Under the pieces are notes generated by a model. The model worked only from the letters and a program-made list of their open reading frames with translations, was not told the origin of the DNA and searched no databases. Positions 22,337 through 32,449 of a stretch of 64,000 nucleotides of DNA are shown here, one piece after another (the first letter of the stretch is position 1; the number at the start of each line of letters is the position of its first letter). Position numbers and translations under genes: made by a program. The DNA comes from Prorocentrum cordatum (Eukaryota > Sar > Dinophyceae > Prorocentrales > Prorocentraceae). Where the stretch lies: positions 71,448-135,447 of the forward strand of contig CAUYUJ010021678.1 of assembly GCA_963575745.1 (NCBI GenBank), given 5' to 3'.

Positions 22337-23071
22337 CTACTTGTGGTCCTTGCGATCGAGAAACTTCGAGATCTCCCTCTCCAGCGGCCCCCGCGGGGCC
22401 GCGCCCGAAAGGAAGGAGCCCCCCTCCACCGCCGCCAGCGTCTCCACCATCGGGCCGATCACCGCCCCCATGTTGCGATGAAGATCCACTTTGAAGAGAA
22501 AAGTTGCCTTGTCTTTCTGGCCCTCGACCTTGCGATGAATACGAACGCGGAAGTACTGGACTGCACGGGCGATATCCGACAGCGGAACCTTCGCGAGCTT
22601 CTCGTCCCAGAACGTGCGCATGTCCACCTTGAGCTTCTCGGCCCTCTGTTTGATGGAAGGGTCCGCCTCCTCTGCCACCGTCTTGGTGGCTCCGTACTCC
22701 CATACTGCCATAAAGATTTGTAGATGAGGAGCGGCGCGTCCTTTGTGATCCACCGTCTCGCCACCGTCTGCGCGCTTCTTCATCTCTTTGCTCGTCTCGT
22801 TGTACGCCACTCCTGCCGCGACTGCGGCTGCGATCATGCCCTGGCCTGCGTCCAACTCGTGCCTCAAGTGCACCACGGCTCCGAGGTCGGCAAGCTCTCG
22901 ACTGTTGGCTAAGATTAGCTTGCAGATGACCACGATGATTTTGTCGAACGGGATTCGACCACCCTGGCTGCCCGACTCCTTCTTGCGTTTGGCGTCGGGC
23001 TGAGTGCCATCGGCTTCTGGGGAGCCGGCACTCTTGAACCACGCAGGTCTCTGGAGAGCCTCGACTTCCAT
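22337..23071 (-). CDS. ORF1-like protein segment (244 aa) in the pol frame
   Basis: This begins at an ATG at 23071 (MEVEALQRPAWFKSAG) with a basic KRKKE stretch, then an alpha-helical region (FDKIIVVICKLILANSRELA ...) and a positively charged part (FRVRIHRKVEGQ...FLFKVDLHRN). It ends with EREISKFLDRKDHK and a stop. The layout (basic N-terminus, helical core, strand-rich LFKV/DLHRN region) is reminiscent of ORF1 proteins of dinoflagellate LINEs; this is inference from memory of the family, not an alignment. It may be its own ORF beginning at this ATG instead of a domain of the pol protein. Confidence 0.5.
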   Translation of the reverse strand: MEVEALQRPAWFKSAGSPEADGTQPDAKRKKESGSQGGRIPFDKIIVVICKLILANSRELADLGAVVHLRHELDAGQGMIAAAVAAGVAYNETSKEMKKRADGGETVDHKGRAAPHLQIFMAVWEYGATKTVAEEADPSIKQRAEKLKVDMRTFWDEKLAKVPLSDIARAVQYFRVRIHRKVEGQKDKATFLFKVDLHRNMGAVIGPMVETLAAVEGGSFLSGAAPRGPLEREISKFLDRKDHK

Positions 23072-26000
23072 GATGAAAGCCGTGAACGTCGGTACTGATC
23101 GTACGAGTAGTCGATATGAAGGGCGCGATCTGAACTGGCAGATGGCTTCGGAGATGGCGACAGAGAGACAGCGTATCCTCCCCCACATAGTCACAGCATG
23201 GACACTCATAGGACGGCGGGGTAACCATCGGGGCCAATGTACGAGGTCCACATGTGAGGCACTTTCCCTTCTGTAGTGAACGTAGTAGATGACGGGCAGC
23301 AGTAACTTGCGTTGCGAAAGTCTGTAAACAGTGAATGCATACGTGCTAGGTGATAGTACATGTGCTAGGTTGCGTAGTTGATGACAATGCCGTAGATGTT
23401 CCAGTAGCTGCTTACGAGTCCTGAAGGCGCTCTTACAGGGCTCCCCATTGAGGTCCATCGGGCACACGAAGGGCAACTCAGCCTCTGCGTGATCTTCAGG
23501 CTCTTCGGGAGGGACCACTGGTGGAGCATATCCAGGAGGGGGGATGCAGACAGAGAAAGCTTGGCTCCGAAGCTCGGTCATATCCACCCTCTGAACATCC
23601 TCTGAGGCCTCCAGGTCGGTGAGAAGACGCAAGTCATTGGCAACATCTCGCACGCTCTCGTAGGGGAGCATCCTGGAGACACGATCCAAATCGGACGCCA
23701 CCTGTTTTGTCCACGGCGAAGAGTTCGGCGCAGGCCGTCCTGCACTCAGTTGCGGTCGCATGAATTCAATGGGAGACGACCCAAATAATGCGCATAAAAT
23801 CTGAGTGTGTTCCTCAGGGTGCGCACACCAAGACTGATACAGCTTAACTCTGCGAATCAAGAGCTCCAGCGAGGAGGGAACCAGCTTCCAATACTCAAGT
23901 ACTTGTTTAGTCGATAACGATTTCACGTGCGGGCCCTCCCAGGAAGTAGCTCTCCCCATCATAGCAATACGCCCCAGACGAGCCAGACAGCCATCTAAAA
24001 TCGTAGTGTCCGTCTCCGTGACCACGAAACTTTCGAGTCCACTTAGTGAGGCGTTCTGAACGAACCCGATGAAGAGACTGCATTTCCACCTTTTCGGGAT
24101 CCCAAGACTCCACGCCCTGCCCAGGGAGAAGAAGCCCGAACGAGCCGCCGAACACCTCCTGGAAATCTCGGACCTAGCCGAAGCGCTTAGCTGCAAATAA
24201 GGCCCAAGATATCTAGCGCGTTCCCGAACTGAGCCCTGGAGGAGAGAGGGGTCTTGGCGGAGCAGCTGGCGACACTGATAGCCACGGGCAGCGAAAAACA
24301 TAAGGTACTCTTGCTTGGTGCTGTTCTGGCCGTAGCCAAAATCCACCAGATAGGAGTCTAATCTAGCATCAACCGTCTCAATCTTGGCTGTAAAATCACT
24401 CAGCGACATCTGCGGGTCCGCCAGGACAAAACTGTTGATATCGTCAGCGAACTTGTACGTGCTCAGGTCGGCTTGGAGTCCCTGCCAAGATGCTCGCAAT
24501 CGCTTCGACTGAACATCAGCTTGGGACCCCCCATGCCTCCAGGACAAAATTGGGCGTGCGAATGTACCCACTAAAGCTCGGACGGCAAAAGGATCCCCCA
24601 TCGTGTTCCCATGTGAAGGTCGAACTGTGAGAGGGCCCTCAAGCGCGCCCAGCGAAATAATAGCATTCTGATATCGTTGCTGGCAAAGTGCGTGATCACA
24701 TTCACGAGAGTGAAGAAGTACGGTTGTGTCCAGCTGGTCCCATAGAGAACTGCCAAACGCGTTAGACATGTCTTTGAGCGTCATGGCATGTGTGATACCT
24801 TGGGCCCGCAAACGCCACGAGGTGATCAAAGCCCCCATGACTGCGTCCTCCCGTCGACGGTGTCGATAGTAGCCGTGGTCCTGAACAGCTGGTGGGGGTC
24901 TAAGCAAAGTCGAGTAGTACGCCTCCCCAAAAGCTGCCATCACATGAACCACTCGACGACCACGGGGACCTGCTAGACTGGATTTGCGTAGGCCTGCTCC
25001 TTCTGTCCGATGCCAGTAGAGAGGGCGAATGTTGTGCATCCTGATCTTCGCCAAGCCCACTTCTACCAGAAATTTGAAACCTGAGTTTGTCGGCGCACTC
25101 ATGCCGGATCCCACGCCCTGGCCACGACGCTGCATTAGAGCCTTCTTCGGGAGGAACAGCATCAGCCAGAGCTCCAATGGTGCCGTGAAATCTGGAACTG
25201 CTTGTCGTTTAGCTGCGTGTCTCATCCACCGAATAACTCGATCCACATCCTCTTTACACAAATCAATAATTTCCTCAGAAGACTCCCACCAATACTGCTG
25301 ACCATCACGTTCTGCACGCCATTCAAGCCAATCCTGAGGTTGAACAGCCATCCCACCCTGAGAACCTTCAAGGGACCACACATCCAACCACGCCTGCGAG
25401 GTAGGTGCTGCTGTTCGAACAAGAAGCCCATCGCGTTTCTTAGGCCCTATACGAGTGCGTGCCGCCCTACGTGCCACTCTCATTGCTTCCGCTTGCTTCT
25501 GGTGATTCCACAAGTCCGTAGCTTCCGCCACCAACTGCGATTGAAGGGCACGAGAGGCTTTGCGTCGGAGAAGACGTCGTTCTTGAGAAATGCGCTTCAG
25601 CTCGTTGTCGATGTGCTGGGCCTCCTCAGGGGAGGCATCCATCTTGCCTTCGCGTAAGTCTGCACGTTGATGCAAAAGAAGCCGTCGTGCCCTGCAGTCC
25701 GCCTGCCGCTGCGCATCACCGTCGAACGTCGTCATGCTGAAATGAGTCTGTCCCGCCGTCGTAATACAATCCTCCAGAACCTCAAAGATCTCATCCGGAG
25801 AACCGTACTCTCGCAAATAGTTATATGCGCCTCGCTGGTCAAGTTGTTCCTGAACCGAATTAAGAAAGCTAGCCTTGTTCTGTCCATGTTGCAGAGCCGA
25901 CATCATCTTGTCACGATCCCATCGAAGACGGGTCTGCGGGGCTGTCGGCCCAATAGTGTGCTGCGAATACCACAAAGTACATTCTAAAGGTAGGTGATCT

Positions 26001-26824
26001 CGTGGACTGGGACCTTGGAAAGCCTGGAGCCGAGCGCCGAGTCTATGAAGCACATGTGCGTGAGCGATCAAGCCCTCCATGCCCGTGGGGATAAACAAAT
26101 AATCAATGCGCGACTTGCCACCATCCTGACCAAAATAAGTTGGAATAACAGACGTCCCACGTGCGTTGGTCGCCATCATCTCATGAGTCTGAAGGAGTTC
26201 GCGAAGCTGCTCACCTGCTCCTTTGCGAAGGCGCTCCGGTGACGGGGAATGCACCACCACTGTGTCGACCGATGCTCCTCTCCCTCCTGCAGGCAGGCCG
26301 ATCCCGTCGTTGGCATCACAGTAGATCACAGGCGTCGTTCTCAGAGGCAGCTCGGAGAGGACAGTGCGAAGCCAATCAATAAGAACACGAACAGTACGAA
26401 AATACAGTGGTCGGTGCTGGAGACGAGACGGCTTCGGTGGGAAATACAAGCTGATGCCACATATGTCACTCCGTCCTCGTTTCACCCTGACTCCAAGACA
26501 CCGCCCTTTGGCCTCCACTGGGGAAGCCCACGTCTGAATAATGTGCTGCTCCTGGAACCCCTTGCCCAAGATGACCGAACACCCCGTACTCGAGTTACTC
26601 AGAGGAGCCGCTGGACCAAAGGGAGCTTCAATCACTAACCGTCCCTGAACTCGACGACGTAAGACGACGCTCCCAGAGATATGCTGCCTCCGATCCACCG
26701 CTTGGGTTCCAGCTAACAAAATCAGGTCGAAATTCGACGTCTCCACCACCACTTCTTCAAGCCTATCTCCCGTACATGACTGAGGGTTCCACCCTAAGAG
26801 ACGAAGTTGTTGCTGTGCCATCAC
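22337..26824 (-). CDS. APE endonuclease / reverse transcriptase polyprotein, 1495 aa, fused in frame to an ORF1-like C-terminus
   Basis: Residues 1-295 are an APE-like endonuclease: N13, D170 and N172 (YCDANDG), D241 (SRIDYLF) and D276-H277 (PRDHLPL). The usual catalytic Glu (LQET) position reads LLAGTQ and appears lost. The reverse transcriptase spans about 575-880: a RPLYWHRTEG region at 600, motif A KDMSNAFGSS with D685, motif B HGNTMGDPFA near 738-747, motif C KFADDIN with D794 and D795. A thumb region follows, then a C2H2-like finger (C1121, C1130, H1143, H1148). Residues 1252-1495 are ORF1-like (see the separate entry). The predicted role is target-primed reverse transcription of its own RNA. 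The frame is uninterrupted over 4.5 kb, which suggests a young copy. The chosen start is the first Met, followed by LRLLGWNPQS. Confidence 0.85.
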   Translation of the reverse strand: MMAQQQLRLLGWNPQSCTGDRLEEVVVETSNFDLILLAGTQAVDRRQHISGSVVLRRRVQGRLVIEAPFGPAAPLSNSSTGCSVILGKGFQEQHIIQTWASPVEAKGRCLGVRVKRGRSDICGISLYFPPKPSRLQHRPLYFRTVRVLIDWLRTVLSELPLRTTPVIYCDANDGIGLPAGGRGASVDTVVVHSPSPERLRKGAGEQLRELLQTHEMMATNARGTSVIPTYFGQDGGKSRIDYLFIPTGMEGLIAHAHVLHRLGARLQAFQGPSPRDHLPLECTLWYSQHTIGPTAPQTRLRWDRDKMMSALQHGQNKASFLNSVQEQLDQRGAYNYLREYGSPDEIFEVLEDCITTAGQTHFSMTTFDGDAQRQADCRARRLLLHQRADLREGKMDASPEEAQHIDNELKRISQERRLLRRKASRALQSQLVAEATDLWNHQKQAEAMRVARRAARTRIGPKKRDGLLVRTAAPTSQAWLDVWSLEGSQGGMAVQPQDWLEWRAERDGQQYWWESSEEIIDLCKEDVDRVIRWMRHAAKRQAVPDFTAPLELWLMLFLPKKALMQRRGQGVGSGMSAPTNSGFKFLVEVGLAKIRMHNIRPLYWHRTEGAGLRKSSLAGPRGRRVVHVMAAFGEAYYSTLLRPPPAVQDHGYYRHRRREDAVMGALITSWRLRAQGITHAMTLKDMSNAFGSSLWDQLDTTVLLHSRECDHALCQQRYQNAIISLGALEGPLTVRPSHGNTMGDPFAVRALVGTFARPILSWRHGGSQADVQSKRLRASWQGLQADLSTYKFADDINSFVLADPQMSLSDFTAKIETVDARLDSYLVDFGYGQNSTKQEYLMFFAARGYQCRQLLRQDPSLLQGSVRERARYLGPYLQLSASARSEISRRCSAARSGFFSLGRAWSLGIPKRWKCSLFIGFVQNASLSGLESFVVTETDTTILDGCLARLGRIAMMGRATSWEGPHVKSLSTKQVLEYWKLVPSSLELLIRRVKLYQSWCAHPEEHTQILCALFGSSPIEFMRPQLSAGRPAPNSSPWTKQVASDLDRVSRMLPYESVRDVANDLRLLTDLEASEDVQRVDMTELRSQAFSVCIPPPGYAPPVVPPEEPEDHAEAELPFVCPMDLNGEPCKSAFRTRKQLLEHLRHCHQLRNLAHVLSPSTYAFTVYRLSQRKLLLPVIYYVHYRRESASHVDLVHWPRWLPRRPMSVHAVTMWGRIRCLSVAISEAICQFRSRPSYRLLVRSVPTFTAFIMEVEALQRPAWFKSAGSPEADGTQPDAKRKKESGSQGGRIPFDKIIVVICKLILANSRELADLGAVVHLRHELDAGQGMIAAAVAAGVAYNETSKEMKKRADGGETVDHKGRAAPHLQIFMAVWEYGATKTVAEEADPSIKQRAEKLKVDMRTFWDEKLAKVPLSDIARAVQYFRVRIHRKVEGQKDKATFLFKVDLHRNMGAVIGPMVETLAAVEGGSFLSGAAPRGPLEREISKFLDRKDHK

Positions 26825-26934
26825 CGCCCTGGGAGGAGCGGCCGCAACTGGGGCATGTGAGGCCCCTTCACGATGTACGATGAGGAAAAGAATCTGCCCC
26901 TGGAATGGAAGTCTCGATAGAAAGGGGCTGGAGG
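26825..26934. other. Presumed 5' flank of retrotransposon 1
   Basis: About 110 bp between the first Met of the endonuclease and the microsatellite. No ORF1 precedes the endonuclease on this side. Confidence 0.5.
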
Positions 26935-27238
<304 letters not shown>

Positions 27239-28409
27239 CGGCGCCGAACCCTCGCAGGTACGGCAGAAAGAAAAAACTGTGAAATCCAATTTTCCCAATT
27301 TTTCCAATTCTCTCAGACTGAATCCTCATCGATGTTGCGAGCGGTTCAGCGCCACAGAATTGGAACATTTGGAAAACATGTTTTTGCAATGTTTTCCCCC
27401 GCCGCACCAGCGAGGTTCGGCGCCTGAGAATTGGAAAAATGGGAAAAATTGGATTTCACAGTGTTTTCTTTTTGCCGTTCCAGCGAGGGTTCGAGAAGTG
27501 GAACATTCCCATCTGCCGCATCAGCGAGGGTTCGTACCCAGAGAATTGGAAAAATCGGAAAATTGGATTTTACAGTGTTTTCGCAATGTCATATCAATGA
27601 GAGGCCGGTCTGCGCCGAACCCTCGCGCATGCGGCAGATGGGAATGTTCCCATTATCAAACCCTCGTTGGAACGGCAAAAAGAAAACACTGTGAAATCCA
27701 ATTTTTCCTATTTTTCCAATTCTCAGGCGCCGAACCTCGCTGGTGCGGCGGGGGAAAACATTGCTCAAACCAATTTTTCCAAATTTTCCAATTCTGTGGC
27801 GCTGAACCGCTTGCAACATCGATGGGGATTCAGTCTGAAAGAACTGGAAAAATTGGAAAAATCTGATTTCACAGTGTTTTCTTTTTGCCGCACCAACGAG
27901 GGTTCGAGAATTGGACCATTCCCATCTGCCGCATCAGCGAGGGTTCGTACCCAGAGAATTGGAAAAATCTGAAAAATTGGATTTTACAGTGTTTTCGCAA
28001 TGTCATATCAATGAGAGGTCGGTCGGCGCCGAACCCTCGCAGGTACGGCAGAAAGAAAACACTGTGAAATCCATGTTTTCCAATTCTTCCAATTCTCTCA
28101 GACTGAATCCTCATCGATGTTGCGAGCGGTTCAGCGCCACAGAATTGGAACATTTGGAACACATTGTTTTTGCAATGTTTTCCCCCGCCGCACCAGCGAG
28201 GTTCGGCGCCTGAGAATTGGAAAAATTGGAAAAATTGGATTTCACAGTGTTTTCTTTTTGCCGTTCCAACGAGGGTTCGAGAATTGGAACATTCCCATCT
28301 GCCGCATCAGCGAGGGTTCGTACCAAGAGAATTGGAAAAATCTGGAAAATTGGATTTTACAGTGTTTTCACAATGTCATATCAATGAGAGGTCGGTTCCA
28401 GACAACCGC
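27239..28409. repeat. Right inverted repeat array flanking retrotransposon 1
   Basis: Three units end at CATATCAATGAGAGG-type borders (about 27588, 28002 and 28372). The outermost (28025-28409) is the inverted partner of 21356-21730; the inner two are tandem relatives spaced about 371 and 414 bp. Blocks inside alternate in orientation and can fold into hairpins. Confidence 0.85.
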
Positions 28410-29374
28410 CCTGCTGTCTGGAAGCAGTGCTCACGGAAGCTACACACAAGGGCCGCCGACGAAACCCATTCAAGCTTACACCCGCCCAAGATGATATGTA
28501 AGAAAAGTGTGCAGGGTCCTTGGGGGGGAACCCATAGAGATATATATATATATATATATATGTAGATTGCACACATATTTTGCACAACGTAGAATGCACA
28601 GTATATAGTGCAGCACATCGAGTGCTCGATTGCACAACATACATAACTAGAAATATACGGTTTGTGGCCCACGATAGCTAACATTATATTGAATCTGTCG
28701 GGTGGTTATAGTTGAGAATGGCCGACACACAACAATAATCGGGACGAATTCTCCCGCCGCCGCCGTCGTTGCCAGCCAAGAGAGCGCTGGGTGTGGGGGG
28801 GGCAGCAGGATTAGCGACCTCCTGAGGTTAGGGAGGGAAGGCTCAGGCCGGGAGCCGGGTTGGGGGGGGGGGCACGCGTCGACCCCCCATGGCCCACTTC
28901 TCGCCAGCGGGGGCTCGAAAGGCTCCCTCCACCGCCCAGGAACATGCGGAAACGCTGTTATCGGGGCCGCCCTCCGGCTGGCCGGGGGGCCCGGACGGCC
29001 ACGGGCGCAGGAGCGAGGAGGGCGACAGCGAGAGAATCGCAGGTGGCGGCAGCCGCATCCTACCCCCACCAACCATCGGCTTTCCTGAATCGACGAGGGG
29101 GAACAAAAACGGTGGGGAAATGCTTCTTAGATCCTGAATGGGCTCCTTCCCTACGGTACGGATTCATTCCAGAGGATTCTTCGAAAAAAGGTTGGGGTTC
29201 AAATTCCGCCGTGCGCTCGACGAATTTTGAACCCTACCCCCGCCGCCCATCGAGTTGCCTGAATCGCTGGTCGGCGAAGGTCGGGCTCGGATTTCGCTGC
29301 CGGTCGCAGCGGGCGTTGGCGCCCCGCGGCCGGCCCCTGGGGGCCCTCACAGATCGACCTGGCCCGAACAATGG
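28410..29374. other. No gene seen; (TA)n near 28540
   Basis: A short (TA)n lies at 28538-28562, followed by GC-rich sequence. No codon pattern worth calling was found. Confidence 0.5.
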
Positions 29375-29525
29375 CGCAGGAGGAGCAGGAGGAGGAGGAG
29401 GAGGAGGAGGAGGAGGAGGAGGAGGGGGAGGAGGAGGAGGAGGAGGAGGAGGAGGAGGAGGAGGAGGAGGAGGAGGAGGACAGCAGGAGAAGGAGGAGGA
29501 GGAGGAGGAGGAGGAGGAGGCTCTG
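29375..29525. repeat. (GGA)n tract
   Basis: About 150 bp of interrupted GGA repeat. Confidence 0.97.
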
Positions 29526-30599
29526 GTCGTGACTTTTCGCGAGATTGGTTTTTTAGAATGTCTGGCCTCAGAGGAGGGGCACCGACCCAGACCTCCAGCG
29601 GACGGCCTGTTCAATGCCCGGGCGCCAGAGCTATCGGCCGCTTCTCTGGGGCAAGCCGTGCATCCAGGACCGCCTGCGCATGGAAAAACGGGGCCCAGAA
29701 ATGCCCCTCAGAGGCTGAGATCCAGAAAACACAGGTGGGAACGAAGGCAGGAGTGTGAGGGCGAACAAAAAGACCACGAGCGGCGAACGTATCCATACCT
29801 TTGGGGACCAACTGACGCCAACTGCGATGTCTGTGATGAATGTGATGATAATGGTGGTGATGATGCTGACGGTGATGATGGTGACATTGGGAACTTTGTT
29901 ATTTGTACAGGTGCCAAGGTTTTTTGCAGCTTTAAGCTTGGCGCGGTGGAAATCACTGTCTGAGCGCTTTAGGCCCCAGTAAAAGAATTGGAACGCTGAG
30001 CATCATCTGTTTGTGTTTGAACTCCGCTGATTCGGCATGTTCGAATCAATTGACCGCGCTGTTTCACATTGCCGTAGACCTCGTCCTCAGTTCCTTCTCT
30101 TTGCGTCTACACGTCGTTCATTTCTCATCGCGCTCAACTCTAATTGTGCTCGTTTCTAATTGCTCCTGGCCCCCTAGTGGCCAGGAAGAGACCCAATATA
30201 GAACAATTAGAAATGAAAGGAACTTGGCCCCCCGAAAAATCAAAAAACTTTCGAATACTTAGAAATGAATAATGTGTACTTGCTCTTCACTGGCCGTCGC
30301 TGCTGGCTGGTCGCGGGGCCTCTGGGCCTGGTCCGCGCCGGTGTGGCAGACCGGTGTTGGGGCGTTTTGCTTTGTTTCGTAGCTCTGCGCCCTGCACGCG
30401 GAGAGGGAGGCACGGGAGGCGGCAGGAACGGGAGAGCGGGAGCGAAGGTGGCAGTGAAGGCAAGGAGCAGCCTTCGACACGACGGCCCGCCACGCTAAGC
30501 AAAGGAAGAGCCACGGCGACGGGACTGTACGCACTACAAAAAAGGTAAGCAAGTCTAAACAACTTGGCGTGTTTTTTGAAGTCTTTAGTTGGTCAAGGG
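29526..30599. other. No confident gene
   Basis: A plus-strand open stretch to 29963 ends in an Asp/Cys-rich part (NCDVCDECDDNGGDDADGDD). Much of this comes from a GATGATG-rich repeat at 29835-29890. The rest, to 30599, shows nothing recognisable. Confidence 0.4.
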
Positions 30600-30679
30600 C
30601 CCAATGTGCAAAACGACACCCATCGGAGAACCCTCAAACAACGACCTGGACACCTGCGAGACACCTGGGGGACAACCAC

Positions 30680-30985
30680 AGGACCATTGAGAGACCGTTG
30701 GGGCACCAGTGGGACACCATCGGGACACCATCGGGACACCATCGGGACACCATCGGGACAACATGTGGACACCATCTGGACACCATCGGGGCACCATGTG
30801 AACACCATCGGGACACCATCGAGACACCACCGGGACAACCATCGGGGCACCATGTTGAACACCATCGGGACACCATCTCGACACCGTCGGGACACAATCG
30901 AGGACACCATGATGTGGACATCACGGGGACACCATCGAAACACCATCGGGACACCACCGGGACATCATCGGGACATCACCAGGAC
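30680..30985. repeat. GGGACACCATCG 12-bp minisatellite
   Basis: About 25 copies with minor variation. It gives a regular 4-residue-period frame on each strand. The unit differs by two or three bases from the 12-mer at 5.8-6.7 kb. Confidence 0.95.
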
Positions 30986-30999
30986 ACGCCCTGGCAACA

Positions 31000-31660
31000 G
31001 CCGGCCAGCGGGGGGGGGGGGGGGCACCACAATAAATGGCCCGGCTTTTCGCCCCAGAAGCGGCGAGCATTTCACTCGTCGCGCTCCCGCGCACGCAGGC
31101 AGCTTCGCCTCGCCCTCACGCAAGACACGAGCGTGGAACCGAAAACGATTTCCTGGGGTGGGGGTCTCCGTTTCACTTCGGCCTCCTCCTCCTCCTCCTC
31201 CTCCTCCTCCTCCTCCTCCTCCTCCTCCTCCTATGGACAACTTTAGTGCGACCGCCGAGCCGCAGCTTTCGGTCCCAGCCCCGCTCGCGCGCCGTCTGGT
31301 GCAAGGCTTACCCGACCTGACCTGACCTCGCCCCCCCACCTCGGATCGACGTCTCCGCGGTCTGAACTCTGGGGCGCGGTCCCGTGGATGCGTGGTCGCA
31401 TGGATACGTTCCGCGCGGGGCGTCAGCGAAAAAACGCCCTGTGTCCACGGGGCCGCGACCCAGGGGCCCAGCCAGCGAGGCCGTTCCCGGGGGAGACATC
31501 GAGGTGGAATCGGCGATACATCACCGATAGATCGGCGACTGGCCACCGATAGCGAATCAGCACGGCTTTGGGCCAGTTGGGCTATCGCGCGATTGGGGGA
31601 GATGAGGGGTCGATGCGTTCCCCCCTGAGCCTTTCCCTCCGATCGTTGCCTTGAGAGGAG
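31000..31660. repeat. Minisatellite-flanking segment, CCT tract, then unremarkable sequence
   Basis: The segment at 31070-31180 matches 6701-6800. (CCT)n follows at 31183-31232. The 31500-31545 stretch has ATCGGCGATACATCACCGAT-like words related to the 12-mers at 53.8 and 63.3 kb. No gene is seen. Confidence 0.6.
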
Positions 31661-31684
31661 AGAGAGAGAGAGAGAGAGAGAGAA

Positions 31685-31725
<41 letters not shown>

Positions 31726-31975
31726 CAGGCCACCCGGCGGATGGACTCGTTCAGTCCCAGCGTGCCTCCGTAGGGGGCCACTCCTGGGCCCGGTGGCCAT
31801 CCGCAGCCGATCCAGGAGGAAGGAGTCGAGAGCTCTGGGGCGCCCGCGCAGTGGGCACGTGACCCGCTGGAGGGGTGGGGAGAGTGGAGGAGGAGGGGGA
31901 GGAGGAGGAGGAGGAGGAGGAGGAGGAGGAGGAGGAGCAGGAGGAGGAGGAGGAGGAGGGGGAGGGGGCCCGAGG
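31661..31975. repeat. (GA)n and (GGA)n tracts
   Basis: GA repeat at 31655-31722 with an internal A-run, and GGA repeat at 31888-31970. Confidence 0.95.
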
Positions 31976-31993
31976 AGGGCAAGAAGGCACGCG

Positions 31994-32430
31994 CTAGTCG
32001 GCCTTCGCTCTACGATACTGCACCTGGAACTCCGGGTACGCCTGCTTGCCGTATATCACGTACTCGTTCCACAGCCTGCCGCTGCCAAGCCTCCGATCCG
32101 TAATCACGGAGTCAAAACGGCCATGGTCACAGAGCTTGATCTGAAGACCTTTCTCAGTCCATGGCTTGCTCCCGGCGTGCTTCACTTCTATGCTCATGAC
32201 GTTCGTGTCGAAGTGGCCTTCATAGCAAGGAGGCCTTCTCAGACCCTCCAAAGGCTGCTCTGCGACGTACGGGGTGCCCAACGTCACACGGGCCAAGAAC
32301 ATCGTGGCGTGCGAGTAGTCCGGGTGGGTATAGTCTGTCTCGTCCACGTCCAGAGGGTTGTACTTGCCCGAGTAGCAGTCGGCCTTGCTGACCATGTCCG
32401 CGAAGTAGGTCCCCGAGCCGAGCATGCCCT
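31994..32430 (-). CDS. PARP-like ADP-ribosyltransferase, C-terminal catalytic exon (partial)
   Basis: The minus-strand segment encodes 143 residues from the first Met. LGSGTYFADMVSKADCY carries the G-x-G-x-YFAD..SKA..Y signature of the poly(ADP-ribose) polymerase catalytic fold, with the nicotinamide-stacking Tyr at residue 7. WNEYVIYGKQAYPEFQVQYR near the end carries the catalytic Glu at 121 and the final strand. Two of the three H-Y-E residues are therefore present; the His would lie in an upstream exon that I could not find. The frame is open a little upstream (GEGMLGS), and the splice acceptor is probably at about 32430-32450. The known role is transfer of ADP-ribose from NAD+ to proteins or nucleic acids. 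It could be the last exon of a gene extending beyond recognisable sequence, or a transposed fragment. Confidence 0.75.
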
Positions 32431-32449
32431 CACCCCCCCTCTCCAGAGC

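Larger units (their letters stand above)
22008..26824 (-). mobile_element. Non-LTR (LINE-like) retrotransposon 1
   Basis: The minus-strand unit encodes an APE-type endonuclease, a reverse transcriptase and a C2H2 finger. The same frame continues into an ORF1-like segment, followed by a short Gly/Arg-rich ORF. The order (pol first, ORF1-like second) is the reverse of a normal LINE. One reading is a pol ORF joined head-to-tail to ORF1 of a second, truncated copy. The unit lies between the inverted repeats at 21356-21730 and 27239-28409. It differs clearly from the second element at 45-52.7 kb: no RNase H is seen and the RT motifs differ. Confidence 0.85.

Noticed and set aside
29526-29963. Exon of a Cys/Asp-rich protein
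   Set aside because: The Asp-rich part comes from a GATGATG repeat and the rest has no splice or domain support.
30564-30985. Repeat protein with GTPSGHHRDT units
   Set aside because: Same reason: 12-bp GGGACACCATCG array.
30680-30985. CRISPR-like array
   Set aside because: Direct repeats are 12 bp and contiguous without spacers, and the DNA is eukaryotic.
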